A stretch of DNA of 64,000 bases from positions 18,971,541 through 19,035,540 of the forward strand of contig NC_133537.1 of NCBI RefSeq assembly GCF_048544455.1, written 5' to 3'. The translations under genes and the position numbers were made by a program. This stretch comes from Silene latifolia (taxonomy: Eukaryota > Streptophyta > Magnoliopsida > Caryophyllales > Caryophyllaceae). The notes under the pieces are model-generated. The model worked only from the letters and a program-made list of their open reading frames with translations, was not told the DNA's origin and made no database searches. Shown one piece after another: positions 11,468-22,796 of the stretch (position 1 is its first letter; the number at the start of each line of letters is the position of its first letter).

Positions 11468-12660
11468 ATGCCGCCAAAGAGGTCAGCAGCATATATCCAA
11501 GCATCTGAGATGACCATAGATGAGGTAGCCCGTATGATCGAGCAGCAGGAAGCACTCCTTGAAGCTCTTAAGAATGTGAGTAAGGGGGCCGAGAAACCAG
11601 TGGATGCAACCCACCTGAGCACTATTATAGCCCGCTTTAACCCATCGACTTATAAGGGCACCAGAGAACCTAAGCTGCTTGATAACTGGCACCGTGAGAT
11701 GGAGAGTCTCCTTGAGGTTGTGAAGTGTCCGCCGGAGTTGGTTGTTGAACAGGTAGTGTACTACCTGAGGAGTGAGGCTGCAGTATGGCGGCAGAACGTG
11801 AAAGAAGATGCCATGGCATACTATAGGGATGAGGGGCTCGGTGTTATACTGTGGTTAGGTCTGAAGAGCGTTATGAGGGAGCAATTCGTGCCGGAACACA
11901 TCCGTCACAAGTTGAGATTCGAGTTTGATTCTTTCACCATGACTAATGGCATGACGGTTACAGAGTACTATCACCGGTTCCTTGAGTTATGACGCTACGA
12001 ATAAGACGTGCAGCTGGGGCAGCGAGGTTTAGATCTTTGTTTCGAGAAGGAGTTGGCACCCAAGTTCATGAATAGGTTACCAGCTGAGGTTAACACCGAT
12101 CTGAAAGATGTATACTCGAGGGCTGGCCAAGCTGAGAGGTTGGTGGATTTATCCAAGAAGGCTACGGAGAGAACCACCACTGAAAAGAGGAAAGCAGAGA
12201 GTGAGAGTGGCAATCAATCGGGCCACAAGAAGGGTAGCTATGGTTAGTCTAGGGCCTTTTCTGGAGGATTGGGGTTTTCTAGGGGATCTCGAGCATGGGT
12301 AAGGGGTGGTGGTCAGAGTGTTAATGACAACGCCAACCTTACTTGCTTTAATTGTAGGGGGTGGGTCACAAGAGGTACGATTGTACCAGTGCCAAAGCTG
12401 GTAGGGTTTCAAGAGCTTATCAGGGGAGTTTCTCTTAGGCTCCGAGCCAGAGCTTTGCTAGCAACAGAACATCTGGGTCTTGGGGTAACCGTGGAGGGCA
12501 TAACAACAACAATGGTGGCTTCAACCGCAACAGTGGAGGATCCTATCAGCGCCTGAACAACAGTGTGACTCAGAACTCATTAGCTAAGCCGACTACTTCT
12601 AACACCTCGGTCCAGGGTGGAGGCCAGAAAAGCAGTGGGAAGCTCTTTATGATGGGCAAA
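11468..12660 (+). pseudogene. Chromovirus gag, element 2
   Basis: Gag begins at MPPKRS (11,468), matching the element 1 gag start. Capsid motifs DNWHREMESL, FVPEHIRHKLR and MTVTEYYHRF are visible. In-frame stops occur at 11,990, 12,002 and 12,245. A one-base deletion near 12,358 disrupts the CCHC zinc knuckle: CFNC is intact, but the following His and Cys are only recovered in the next frame. The Asn/Gly/Ser-rich tail continues to about 12,660. Not functional. Confidence 0.9.
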
Positions 12661-13177
12661 CAAGAAGCTGAGAACGACGCTCATGTAGTAACCGGTACCT
12701 TTCTTGTTCATAATACTCCGTCTTTTGTTTTGTTTGAGTCAGGGGCAACGCACTCTTTTGTGTCTAGAGGTCATGCCTTGTCTATGGGTTTGGGGGAGTT
12801 TGAGCTTGTAAAACATAATGTTTTTATACCTTCTGGGGAGTCGGTGTCTTGTGTTAAGTTGTATATAGATGTGTCCATGTTGGTTTTGAGGGGTAGATTT
12901 ACCGGTCAACTTGTTAGAGTTTCCTATGGATGGGTGTGAGGTCATCGTCGGGATGGATTGGTTGGGTAAGTATGATGCTAAGATAGACTGACAACAAAAG
13001 AAAGTGTCTTTAAAGGGCCCAAGGGTGTTAGAGTGTCGTATAAGGGGTTTGTTGTGAGACCAAAGTGTAAGTTCATCGATGTTATGACCTTAAAGTCATG
13101 TTTGAGGAAGAAGTGTCCCTTGATTCTTTGCCAAGTAAGAGATCGGCGCGCGGAATAGCTGACAGCATCTGATATAC
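12661..13177 (+). pseudogene. Chromovirus protease, element 2, catalytic Asp to Glu
   Basis: A retropepsin-like segment follows gag. The active-site motif reads FESGATHSFVS, where the family has Asp-Ser-Gly; the Asp codon is now GAG. A frameshift near 12,920 precedes the conserved VIVGMDWL motif, and an in-frame stop follows at about 12,989. The protease would be inactive even without the frame lesions. Confidence 0.85.
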
Positions 13178-14662
13178 ATGTGGTTGGAGAGTTTAGTGAT
13201 GTCTTTCCAGATGAGATACCAGGGTTACCACTTAAGAGAGATATCGACTTCCAGTGTGGAGCTTAAACCGAGGACAAGTCCTATATCAAAAGCACCATAC
13301 CGTATGGCATCCAAAGGACTGGAAGAATTGAAGAAACAGTTACATGATCTGTTAGACAAGGAGTATATCCGGCCTAGTGTGTCACCATGGGAAGCACCAG
13401 TGTTGTTTATGAAAAAGAAAGATGGGAGCATGAGGCTATGCATTGACTATAGAGAGCTTAATCGCGTCACGGTGAAGAACAGGTATCCTTTGCCAAGGAT
13501 TGATGATCCTTTTTACCAGCTAAGTGGCATAGGGGTGTTCTCTAAGATTAATTTGAGGTCGGGTTATCATCAGTTGAGGATAGCAGATGAGGATATTCCT
13601 AAAACAACTTTCCAGTCTCATTATGGTCACTATGAGTATATAGTGATGCCTTTTGGTTTGACGAATGCACCATCAGCTTTCATGGATCTTATGAACCGAG
13701 TTTTTAGTCCGTTATTGGACAAGTTTGTGGTCGTCTTCATTGATGACATCTTAGTCTACCATAAGACTAAGAAGGAGCATGAGGAACATCTGAGGTTAAT
13801 TCTGCAGACTTTGCGAGATAATCAGCTATATGCCAAGCTATCTAAGTGCGAGCTTTGGCTAGAGGAAGTGGCTTTTCTGGGTCACGTGATATCTAAAGAG
13901 GGTGTGTCGGTGGATCCTAGCAAGATTGAGGCAGCGACCAAGTGGGAATCACCGAAGAATGTTGCCGAGATTCGGAGTTTCTTGGGTTTAGCTGGTTACT
14001 ATAGGAGGTTCGTGAAAGACTTTTCTACGATCGCGAGGCTTATGACATCTTTGATGAGGAAAGAGACCAGATTTCGGTGGGATGAGAGTTGTGAGATGGT
14101 GTTCCAGACCTTAAAGGAGCGTTTGACCACAGCTCCTATCCTAGATTTACCTGAGGGTTGTGAGAACTTTGAAGTATACACCGATGCTTCAAAGAATGGT
14201 TTGGGATGTGTTTTAATGTAGAATGGGAAGGTTATAACTTATGCGTTGAGGCAGCTGATGCCATATGAGGAGAACTATCCCACTCATGATTTGGAACTGG
14301 GTACAGTTTTTTTTGCTCTTAAGATTTGGAGACACTATCTCTATGGGGCAACCTTTAAGGTGTTTTCAGATCATAAGAGTGAAAAATATATCTACACTCA
14401 GAAAGAGCTTAACATGCGATAGAGACGATGGATGGAGTTGATTGGGGACTACGATATGGAAATCATCTACCATGAGGGTAAGGCTAATGTTGTTCCAGAT
14501 GCTTTGAGTAAGAAGAGTGTTCATTCGTTGTGTACAGCTATGTCTTTGCTGAAGCTGAGGGATAAGATGTCCAAGATGGGGATCCATATGATTCAAAAAG
14601 GGGATACCATCGGGGATTTGATGATCGAGCCAGATTTGTATGAGGATATCAAGAGAAAATAG
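13178..14662 (+). pseudogene. Chromovirus reverse transcriptase and RNase H, element 2
   Basis: An almost intact RT. Motifs in order are [54 protein letters not shown], the catalytic [16 protein letters not shown] and [13 protein letters not shown]. The first ~27 residues are out of frame after a frameshift near 13,255. RNase H starts at [15 protein letters not shown] and is interrupted by stops at 14,219 and 14,420. The YHEGKANVVPDALS motif marks its end. The catalytic residues of RT itself are preserved. Confidence 0.92.
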
Positions 14663-14689
14663 GAGCTTGATCCTAAGATCCAAGAATGG

Positions 14690-16088
14690 ATGTCAAGGGT
14701 GGAGACTGGCACAGTTTCCAGGTTTTCTATCAGCACAGATGGGAGTGTTTGCTTTGATGGGAGATGGTGTGTTCCTGATGATGTATATTTGAGGAGAGTA
14801 ATCATGACAGAGGCTCATTGCACTCCTTATTCACTTCACCCAGGAGGTGACAAGCTTTATAAGGACCTCAATAAAACTTTTTTGGTGGCCTAACATGAAG
14901 AGGGATGTGGCCGAGTTCGTGGCTAGGTGTCTAACATGCTAGAGGGTAAAGGGTGAGCAGCGAAGACCACAAGGTAAGATTCAGTCACTTGAGGTACCTG
15001 AGTGGAAGTGGGAGTCCATCTATATGGACTTTATCGTGATTTTACCAAGGACACTACAAGGTAACAATATGATTTGGGTGATCGTCGATCGGTTAACAAA
15101 GTCAGCTCACTTCATTCCGATGAAGGACACTTGGACCAAGATACAGCTAGCTTTGGGTTACAGGAAGCATGTGGTTCGGTTACATGGTGTGCCTAAGGAT
15201 ATAGTGTCGGATCGAGATGCGAGGTTTATATCACGGTTTTGGCAGGAGTTGTAGGATTTGATAGGTACGACCTTCAAGATGAGTACAACTTTTCATCCTG
15301 CCACAGATGGTCAGACTGAGAGGACTATCAAGACTTTGGAGGACATGTTGAGGGCTTGTGCCATGGAGTTCGGTGGGCGTTGGGAGAATAGACTGGATTT
15401 GATTGAGTTTTCTTACAACAACAGCTATCACACCAGTATAGGAATGGCACCGTTTGAGGCTTTATATGGCAGGAAGTGCCGAAGTCCAGTTTGTTGGGAT
15501 GACAGCGCAGAGGCAGTGGTTTTAGGACCACGGATGGTGCAGGATATGATTGAGCAAGTTCGACTGATTCGTCAAAAGATGAAAGCAGCTCAGGATCGCC
15601 AAAAGAGTTATGCTGATTTGCACCGCAGGGACATCGAGTTCGCAGTGGGTGACAAAGCCCTTTTAAAAGTGTCACCGATGCGAGGAGTGATGAGGTTTGG
15701 AAAGAAAGGTAAGCTAAGTTAAAATTTTATCGACCAATATGAGATCTTGGATCGTGTAGGAGAGGTGGCCTACAGGTTAGCTTTACCACCAGCTTTGGAT
15801 CGAGTCCATAACGTATTTCATGTCTCACAGCTCCGGAAGTATGTGAGTGATCCATCACATGTTCTTGAGGTGGAGAACATAGAGCTTGATGAGTCTTTAT
15901 CTTATGTTGAGGTTCCTAAAGAGATCCTAGACCGCAAAGTACGCAAGACAAGGAATGGTGAGACCGTCTTACTTAAGGTGCTTTGGTCTAATCATAATAT
16001 GGAAGAGGCCACATGGGAACCAGAGGAGGCTATGAGAGAGCGTTTTCCCAGTCTTTTTTATCAGGTATGTTTGGTTAAGGGGACGTAA
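14690..16088 (+). pseudogene. Chromovirus integrase with C-terminal chromodomain, element 2
   Basis: The N-terminal zinc-binding region is broken by a frameshift near 14,885 and a stop near 14,939. The catalytic core shows all three acidic residues: Asp in the YMDFI motif (about 15,023), Asp in VSDRDARF, and Glu in DGQTERTIKTLE. A stop lies at 15,252 and another at 15,720. The last open segment (15,747-16,088) ends with a chromodomain-like module (SYVEVPKEILDRK, LLKVLWSNHN, EATWEPEEAM), typical of Tekay/Del elements and thought to direct integration into heterochromatin. Confidence 0.9.
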
Positions 16089-16310
16089 CCGTTGTCTTTT
16101 TAGGGGGTAGGAGATGGTCGCATGCTTGTTTTTGAGTTAGATTAAGTTGGTTTAGTTATGTTTTAGATTGGGGTAGCTATGTTTGTGTCATCTGGTCGGT
16201 GTTGTCGGGTGTTTTGTTTTATGTAGTGGGAGCTGTTTGGCTCTTATTGGTCTTGTTTTGTGTGTATTGTGTGAACTTCGGGGACGAAGTTCTTTTTAAG
16301 GAGGGAAAAC
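16089..16310 (+). other. 3' untranslated region, inverted repeat and polypurine tract of element 2
   Basis: The region contains the perfect inverted repeat GAACTTCGgggaCGAAGTTC (16,273-16,292) about 18 bp before the LTR. The polypurine tract AAGGAGGGAAAAC directly precedes the LTR at 16,311. The same inverted repeat plus purine tract recurs before the LTR at 42,460. Confidence 0.85.
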
Positions 16311-17603
16311 TGTAATACCACGGTTTTCTGAGTCTGTTACTCGGCCGAATATGGCTTACTCGGCCGAGTAAGGGTGTCATGTGTTTCTGGACAGCTTACT
16401 GCCCAGGAATACTCGGCCGAGTATGGGAATACTCGACCGAGTAGAGGATACTCGGCCGAGTATACTCTATACTCGACTGAGTATCCGGTCTGACGGGTAT
16501 TAATTCCGCGGTTTGATTTAGAAAGGATTAGAGTTATTTAAGACGCGTTTATCAGTTTCTAATCATTTTTACAAAACCTAAACAATACAACGTAACTCTA
16601 ATCCTCTGCAAATCTCTCTCAAGTGTGTGTGTGGATCATTAGCGAGTCTTCTTCATCATTCATTGTATCGTTCGTGTTGGTAAGCTTTTGATTTCAGTAA
16701 TTCCATTTCTAGGGTGTTGCCCTAACTTGTGATTTGGGGGAAAAGGGTTTTTCATATGGTAATTGGAATTATGTGATTGTTTTTAGGTGAGGACTTCGTA
16801 GAGGAGCCATTCTAGCTTGCTTGTGTGTCTCATTGCAGTTGTGCTAAGGTAGGGTTTCCCTACTCGATTTACTGTTTAATTGTTATAAGATTATGTGGTA
16901 ATTGTTGTACGATTGGTTATCTGCTGATCGTTGTAGGTGTGTTGGAGTTGGTGTTGTGATGGTTGTTGGTGATGTTTGCGAGGTGCGTCCTAGGCTGAGT
17001 GGAGTCACTTGCGGGAGTGGCTTCACGCCCTAGTTTTGCCCTCTGTGGAACCCGCCACAGGAGGGGATGTGCACATTAATGAACTGGGTTATCGGTCGTT
17101 GATGAGCGGGGCTTAGGTGGGAACGGATGCGGTCCCCCACTGACTGGGCTACACACTTTAGTGTGTAGTCGGTTACTTGTTGTGATTGGGAGTTGGAGGT
17201 GGATGATGATCAGTTGTTGTCTTTTCGTACTTGTCTTATTTTGATTATACAGTAACTGACCCCGTTGTTGTTTTATAAAATCTGTGGTGATCCATTCGGG
17301 GATGGTGAGCAGATTGTGACAGGTGATGATGTCTACTAGCTATGGGGCCGTCATAGGGGAGTCATCACTCGAGTCTAGCTTCCGCTGTCAAGAGTTTTAT
17401 CATTCAGTTTTAGTTGTTGGAACATTAGTAACATGTACTTTGGTTTTTGTATTTTGGATCATGTAACCATTAATCTTTTATACTTTAATAATTGTGTTTT
17501 GGATTGGTAACTTTGATATACTAATCTCGGGCAACCGGGATGGTGATGGTCTCTCATGCTAGGGTGGTCCTGGTAAGGCACCTTGGTATGTGGGGGTGTC
17601 ACA
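16311..17603 (+). repeat. 3' LTR of chromovirus element 2
   Basis: It matches the 5' LTR over its full length with scattered substitutions and indels. It ends GGGTGTCACA and is followed by the target-site duplication CTAGC. The palindrome array and both hairpins are conserved (CTGTGG/CCACAG at 17,043-17,060). Confidence 0.93.
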
Positions 17604-18442
17604 CTAGCATTAAGGTCGGTCCATGTCTCCTGGTTTTCGCCGATCTGAGGACCTCTCTCCTCAAGGCTTTCAGCTTCTCGGCGCCCGAAGGAAGACTTGC
17701 TACATTCATTTGGTGGTGAGCTTCAGGTGATTCAGGGGAGTTGGGTCAGAGATTTGCTCCCTGTTCCATTCGGGCTGCTAGATCTCTTGATTCTCACGGT
17801 TGTTGAGCCGGTGGTGGCTTGCTCTGCAGGCTTCGGGCGAAGTGACAATCGTACCTTGTTACTTTGTTAAAGATCTACTATTGGAATATCTCCTATCGGT
17901 CGTTGTAGCTTTAGCTTTTTTGTTTGATGTCTTGCCTTGTACAGTCGGCGTTTGTAACTTTTGTAATGCTCGGAATTGTGTCTAATAAAGTAACCATTTG
18001 TGTCATTCTATTTCTTTCTGTCTCTGGATCTTTGATTTTGTGGGCCCTTATTCAATCATTTGAACAGGTTTCGTTAGGTCTCCTTCTCTTTACTGCTCTG
18101 GGTAGTTGGGGGGACCGCATTGATTTGATCTTCAGAATTCGAACTGGGAGAGGTGGTTATATTTTTCTTACTTGCAACCGTTCCTCTTGTTTCTTTGTGA
18201 ATGTTTGACGCGTGTCTGATGCCTCATGGACTTCCCTTGCACTCGCGCGTCGTATATCCGCAGAATCTAGGGCTCTGTGCTCGCCCTATAAATTGCTTCC
18301 TCCTCATCATCTTCGCACTTTTCCAAAATCCGTTCAGAAAACTTTCAGAGACTAGATTATTTCCCTCTCTACTCGATCTTCTGTTGTCCACCATCATTCG
18401 CTTTTCAGGTCGATTGTTTCGTCCCTTACTTCGCTTATTTCG
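17604..18442 (+). promoter_or_regulatory. Presumed upstream region of the Tat opposite-strand gene
   Basis: No gene that I can support. A TATA-like CCTATAAATTG lies at 18,285-18,295, followed by a CT-rich stretch typical of plant 5' untranslated leaders and then the ATG at 18,443. AATAAAG (17,983-17,989) may be a leftover polyadenylation signal of an upstream unit. The promoter role is inferred. Confidence 0.4.
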
Positions 18443-20555
18443 TGATGGACTTTGGAGTTTCCGGTGAGATGGATTCATCAAGCGTTGGTCGAGGGAACTA
18501 GTTTGACGTTTCCGACTTTTCGGGTGACGCTCCATTGGGTTGACCTGTTGCACGTCTTAGTTACCCTGGCCAGTTTGAAGAGTTTGGTGCTCGTGATGAG
18601 GGGTCGACGTCCGATATCGAGGATTCAGACGAGAGACTTATTGACATCGAACCGATTAACGTGTCGGGCCCCGCTCAAATTGGGGGCCTCGACGTTGTGG
18701 TTTTCAACTGTCGTACCTTGGATAAGGTTAATTATGACCTTGCCCTTCATTCGTATCCTGATTATGCTTTTGCGAGTTGGATTCGACTTCGGTCCGTGCA
18801 GGAGCTTGTTTATCGCAATTCGATATTCCTCCTGAGTATGACTGACACAGTGTGTGATCCTCCCGTTGGTTACACGGCGGTCTACTTGCACCATTTGGAG
18901 TTCGGTATTCGTTTTCCTTTGGACCCTTTCGTCGAGGAGTTCTTTTTTAGGGCGATTATGGCCCTTTGTCAGGTGACTCCTCAGTCTGTTCGAAAGTTGG
19001 TCGCCTTTGCTTGGCGATGCCTCTTTGCTGGGCTCACACCTTTTTTGGAGGTCTTCAAGAAGTGTGTGGTCCTTAGAAAGGCGACCCCTACCCTGACCAG
19101 ATCCTAGTACACTCTGGTGAAGGGTCTTGACTATCTCACCGTGTTTTCGGTGTTGGACGGTGTAAAGGATTGGAAATCTCGCTTCTTCTACGTCAGGCGT
19201 CCTCCAGGTTGGAGGCTTCCCAAGCATTTAGGAATGGCGTGTGGCTCGGTCTGGATTTCAAGAAGGCTGGTTCTTCCTGTCCTATGGTCGCCCTCTCCGA
19301 AGAGGAGAAGGTGATGCTGTCCCTGTTCGAGCAGAGCCCTAATGATAAGGCTCCCAAGCCGAAAGAATGGTTACCTTTTGCTAATGTGATTTTGAGAGAT
19401 GATTTCCTTTGTCGGGTGGGATTGGTTCCGGCCCGTCGCTCAGGTACCGGAGGGTCGTTAACCGACCCTCTTTCTTTTGCTTTGCTAACCATTACGTTTT
19501 CCCCTTTTTCCTTTTGCCTTCCTAATGCATATACTCTGTCTTATGGAGCCTTGCGCTACGGAGTTCATGGTCGATGAACTTAGAATGATCGGGCTTTCGC
19601 CGAACCGGGAAGTCCTTGAGCGGATCTCGTCGGGCGACTAAGCCAGTTGCCGCTCTGGTACCTGCGCCTCGACTCTCTGCCTCGAACATCCTGGAACATC
19701 TCCTGTAGGCCGACATGCTTCGCCCCTCACTCATCGGGAGGGGGAGTCGTCGCCGACCTCTTACAGGGAGTTTGTCACTCATGTCTCTGGGCGGAGTAGC
19801 CATGTTGTTGTAATTAGCTTTAGCCCCGAGGATGGTAGGCGTAAAGCAAGTTCCGAGCCTGGGGAGCACCTGGCTAAGAGGGTGCATTTCGCGGAGAAGA
19901 GAGTCCTTATTGAGGAGGATATTCCACTTCATCCTGTTGGTGACGTGACTGGCCCCGAGTTTTCTGGGCTCAACAGCTCGTCTGTTAACTTGTCCGACTT
20001 TATGTTGGAGTCGGGCAAGGTCGTTCTGGGCAATGATCAAGTCAATTCTCCCCCTCACATGGGAGTGCTTATCCTGGAAACTGGTGGTCTTTTTCGAGAT
20101 CTTTCGTGTAATACATGTGGCCCAGGTCAGCTTGATCACCCCGAGTGAAAAGCTGGGGAGGCGATATCTGAGTTGGCCCGGGTTAGTTTGATAAACCAGG
20201 GGGTGTTGTCTGAGCTTGAAGAAGCGCGGGCTGCTGCCCGTGAGTCGGAGGCCTAATAGCGTCTCGCATTACTGAACTTCAGACAGAGGTAGGAGAGACC
20301 GTTGCTTTCTGGGAGGAGTTGTCAACTGTAGCGGTAGTTAGAGGCCATGAGGAGTGCGACCAGGAGATGCGTGATCGCATTGCTCGGGTTGATCCGAACT
20401 TCGACTGGAACCGGTATGACCTTTTAGCTGCTCTCGACAACGAGGAAGTTGTAGTTGGCGAGGTCGTGGCTCCTGGACCTAGGGGGTGTGAAGTTTCCCA
20501 TGTTGCCGAGGCAGTGAATCAAAATTATGGGGAACATGGAGCTCTTCATGCGTAA
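18443..20555 (+). pseudogene. Tat opposite-strand gene, 'putative gypsy type transposon' family (Transposase_28-like)
   Basis: A broken coding region on the strand opposite to gag-pol. The segment at 18,661-19,107 contains YTAVYLHHLEFGIRFPLDPF followed by a helical stretch. This resembles the plant family annotated as 'putative gypsy type transposon' (Pfam Transposase_28), whose members often read RFPLHPF there. A DWKSRFFYVR motif (about 19,170, frame-shifted) also fits. The last part (20,160-20,555) is acidic and probably coiled-coil. Several stops and frameshifts separate the parts. In Retand-type Tat elements a gene lies in this position and orientation; its function is unknown. Confidence 0.6.
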
Positions 20556-20924
20556 AATGATGTTGATTCGAGGCTCGAGGGCTCATCCCTAAATAGGGAT
20601 TCGGGCTATCGCCCTGTTGTTCGTGCTCCGCGCAGGGACAACCTGATCCGAGTCTTCAAGACACAGCTGGGTCGTCCTCTTGCGGGGTATGATTGGTTCT
20701 CTTCCTGCCGACCTTTTATCTGCTTTTTTGCTTACTTTGGTTTTCAGCGTAGCGTAGGCGGAGTTTGTTCTTTTTTGGGCGGACAACCGATGATTTAGGA
20801 GTTTATTTCCTATGGTTCCTCAAACTTATTCAGCCCATTTGGCTTGTAACATTTCTTAACATTTGTTTTGTTGAATGTTGTGCTTTGGTCTCTTCTTTAA
20901 TTTGCATATGTGTTCTCGCCTAAG

Positions 20925-21115
20925 CCTGGGTGTCCCTTCTCAGGTGTCCCTGCTTACTTCGTTTTTCCAGGGTCATCCCTGACTACTCCAGAAGTTTCGG
21001 TCAAGGTTCTATTTGGGGTGCCATTGCCTACTTCCATCGTTTCGGTCTAGGAGTCCCTCTAGGGGCGTCCACGCCTACTCTAGCCATTTTCGGTCATAGT
21101 ATCTCTCTAGGGGTA
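20925..21115. repeat. Minisatellite, left half (Tat 3' region)
   Basis: Imperfect tandem copies of a ~55-bp unit containing TTCGGTCTAGG, GTCCCTCTAGGG and GTCCCTGCCTACTCC. The array is split by the Athila-type element and resumes at 32,616. Hypervariable tandem repeats downstream of integrase are common in Tat/Ogre elements. A short plus-strand frame across it is a by-product. Confidence 0.8.
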
Positions 21116-22684
21116 TGATAGTATCAAATATGTCGCGACTAGTTTGATAATTTTAGGTTGTTTATTCAAGTGTTGGGGCCAAGTTATGCATTAATCTCGG
21201 ACATACCGGCGTACTCTATTTTTTTGTAGTCTGGGTCACAAAGGATTTAGTCTTGGATTGATCACCTTTTGAGGCAAAGGAAGCAACCATATCAAGAGTC
21301 AAGGTGAAGATTTCATGTTGTTTCAACCAAGATAAGAAGTCCGTCTCAAGCAAGCAATGACGAGTGAAGTTTGGAAAGTAAAGAAGCAAGCAAAACTTGG
21401 AAGTTTGTAGGGGAGTCCCGAGCTGGGGCGCAGCCTGCGCCAAAACTGCGCAGCCTGCGCAGGATGCGCAGCCTGCGCCACCTTTAGAGAAGCTTGCGCA
21501 ATTCTGTTTTAAACACGGGCTTAATTAAACAGTCCGTGTTTTTGGGCTTGTTTTTGGAGGATTTAACCTAGAAAGTAGTGCACCCTTATATATACTCCTC
21601 ATTTTGAAGACCTAGTTATCACCTAATTATTGAATAATCTCTAGAGACTTTTGGTAGCAAGAACACTTTATTTTGGGTAAAAGTTGTAATCTTTTAGCTT
21701 TGGATGTTAATCTTTCCTCATTTCTTCGGTTTTTCTAAGAAGATGGAAGGCTGATCTTTCCTTTGCTTGATGTAATTTGATCAAAGTATCCAACTTTGGT
21801 ATTGTAAGACTCTTAAACCTCTCTTAATTTATCTAATGCTCTTTTCTTGTGCTTAATTTCTTATGTTGAGTAATTGAATGTTTGGTTTGATCATCCTTGC
21901 ATGTTATTTACTTGACTAGTGCAAATCCTAAAGGAATGGTTTAATTTAGTTGGGATTGTTGAAGCAAGTTTGTTGTTTGTTGATTTGGTTTAAAGGATTC
22001 ATACAACAAATAGGAAAGTCTATGTCTTTTGCTCATTTGTATAGTTTAATCTTATGAGGAATTGATCCTAGCTTCATCTTTTGGTTAAATTCTTAATGCT
22101 CATGCTTAGTCTCTTTTCATGGGTTAATGATTTGTTGCTTAAGTTTGAAGGGTATATGTAGATGGTTTAATTTACATGTATCAACATCTTGAGGTGATAG
22201 TATTGGGTAGATAATTGTAAGAGAGAGAAAAACAGTCAAACTTTATCATTGTTGGGTTACTAAGAGAGAATTACATCAAGTTTTCCCCTTTATATTGAAT
22301 CTTACATACTAGTTGTTTGTGGAATTGTCTCAATAGGAAGATCTCCAATCTTTACTCATATTTCGATGTTTGTTTCCCAAAACCAATCCTTTTTCATCTA
22401 TGTTTCCTACTAGTTGACCTTTGTTAATACCCATTGTTTGTGATTAGTGCCTTTTGTTAAGTTTAATTTGTCATTAGGATCTTAATTAGTAGTAGAGACT
22501 TACTTAGTAGTCAATAATTTACAATTCAAGTTTTTAGTTGTTAACCCTTCTCTTGGGTTCGACCCCTTTACTTCCACTTTACTATTGTTTTAGTTTAAAG
22601 TGAGTAGAGTCAAAGTCTAGGGTATAAATTGTTAATTTGATAGGTTAATTCTAATATTTTAACGACCCAGTATTTACCGAGTCA
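21116..22684 (+). repeat. 5' LTR of the Athila-type element
   Basis: It starts TGATAGTATC and ends ACCGAGTCA. U3 carries an array of GCGCAGCCTGCGC palindromes (21,428-21,479). A TATATATA box lies at about 21,587-21,594. The remainder is AT-rich. Its ~1.57-kb length fits Athila. Confidence 0.93.
21428..21479. repeat. GCGCAG-C-CTGCGC palindrome array in U3
   Basis: Three copies of the 13-bp motif GCGCAGCCTGCGC (a palindrome around a central C) lie within 52 bp, with a degenerate half site to 21,499. They sit about 110 bp upstream of the TATA box. The same motif recurs at 25,676-25,745, 27,415-27,486 and in the 3' LTR. Confidence 0.9.
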
Positions 22685-22689
22685 AATTT

Positions 22690-22708
22690 TGGCGCCGTTG
22701 CCGGGGAA
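22690..22708 (+). promoter_or_regulatory. Primer-binding site, Athila type
   Basis: TGGCGCCGTTGCCGGGGAA, five bases after the 5' LTR. This is the characteristic Athila-lineage site. Confidence 0.93.
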
Positions 22709-22796
22709 GGGCAACATAGCTAAAGGCTTGATTATTAATTGCATGTTAGTTATTTTTCTTCTCTTTGTTTTTGAAAGTAAATGGAAGTTCTAACTT

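Larger units (their letters stand above)
9334..17603 (+). mobile_element. Complete Ty3/gypsy chromovirus (Tekay/Del-like) element 2, 8.27 kb
   Basis: Two LTRs (9,334-10,640 and 16,311-17,603) flank PBS, leader, gag, PR, RT, RNase H, integrase and a C-terminal chromodomain. Target-site duplication CTAGC is perfect (9,329-9,333 and 17,604-17,608). By hand the LTRs differ at roughly 50 positions plus a few indels (about 4%), so it is not a fresh insertion. All coding domains carry stops or frameshifts, and the protease catalytic Asp is replaced by Glu. It inserted into the presumed opposite-strand region of the Tat element. Confidence 0.95.

Noticed and set aside
18625..19227. Long minus-strand open frame opposite the Transposase_28-like region
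   Set aside because: It is antisense to the better-supported plus-strand coding region and shows no family motif.
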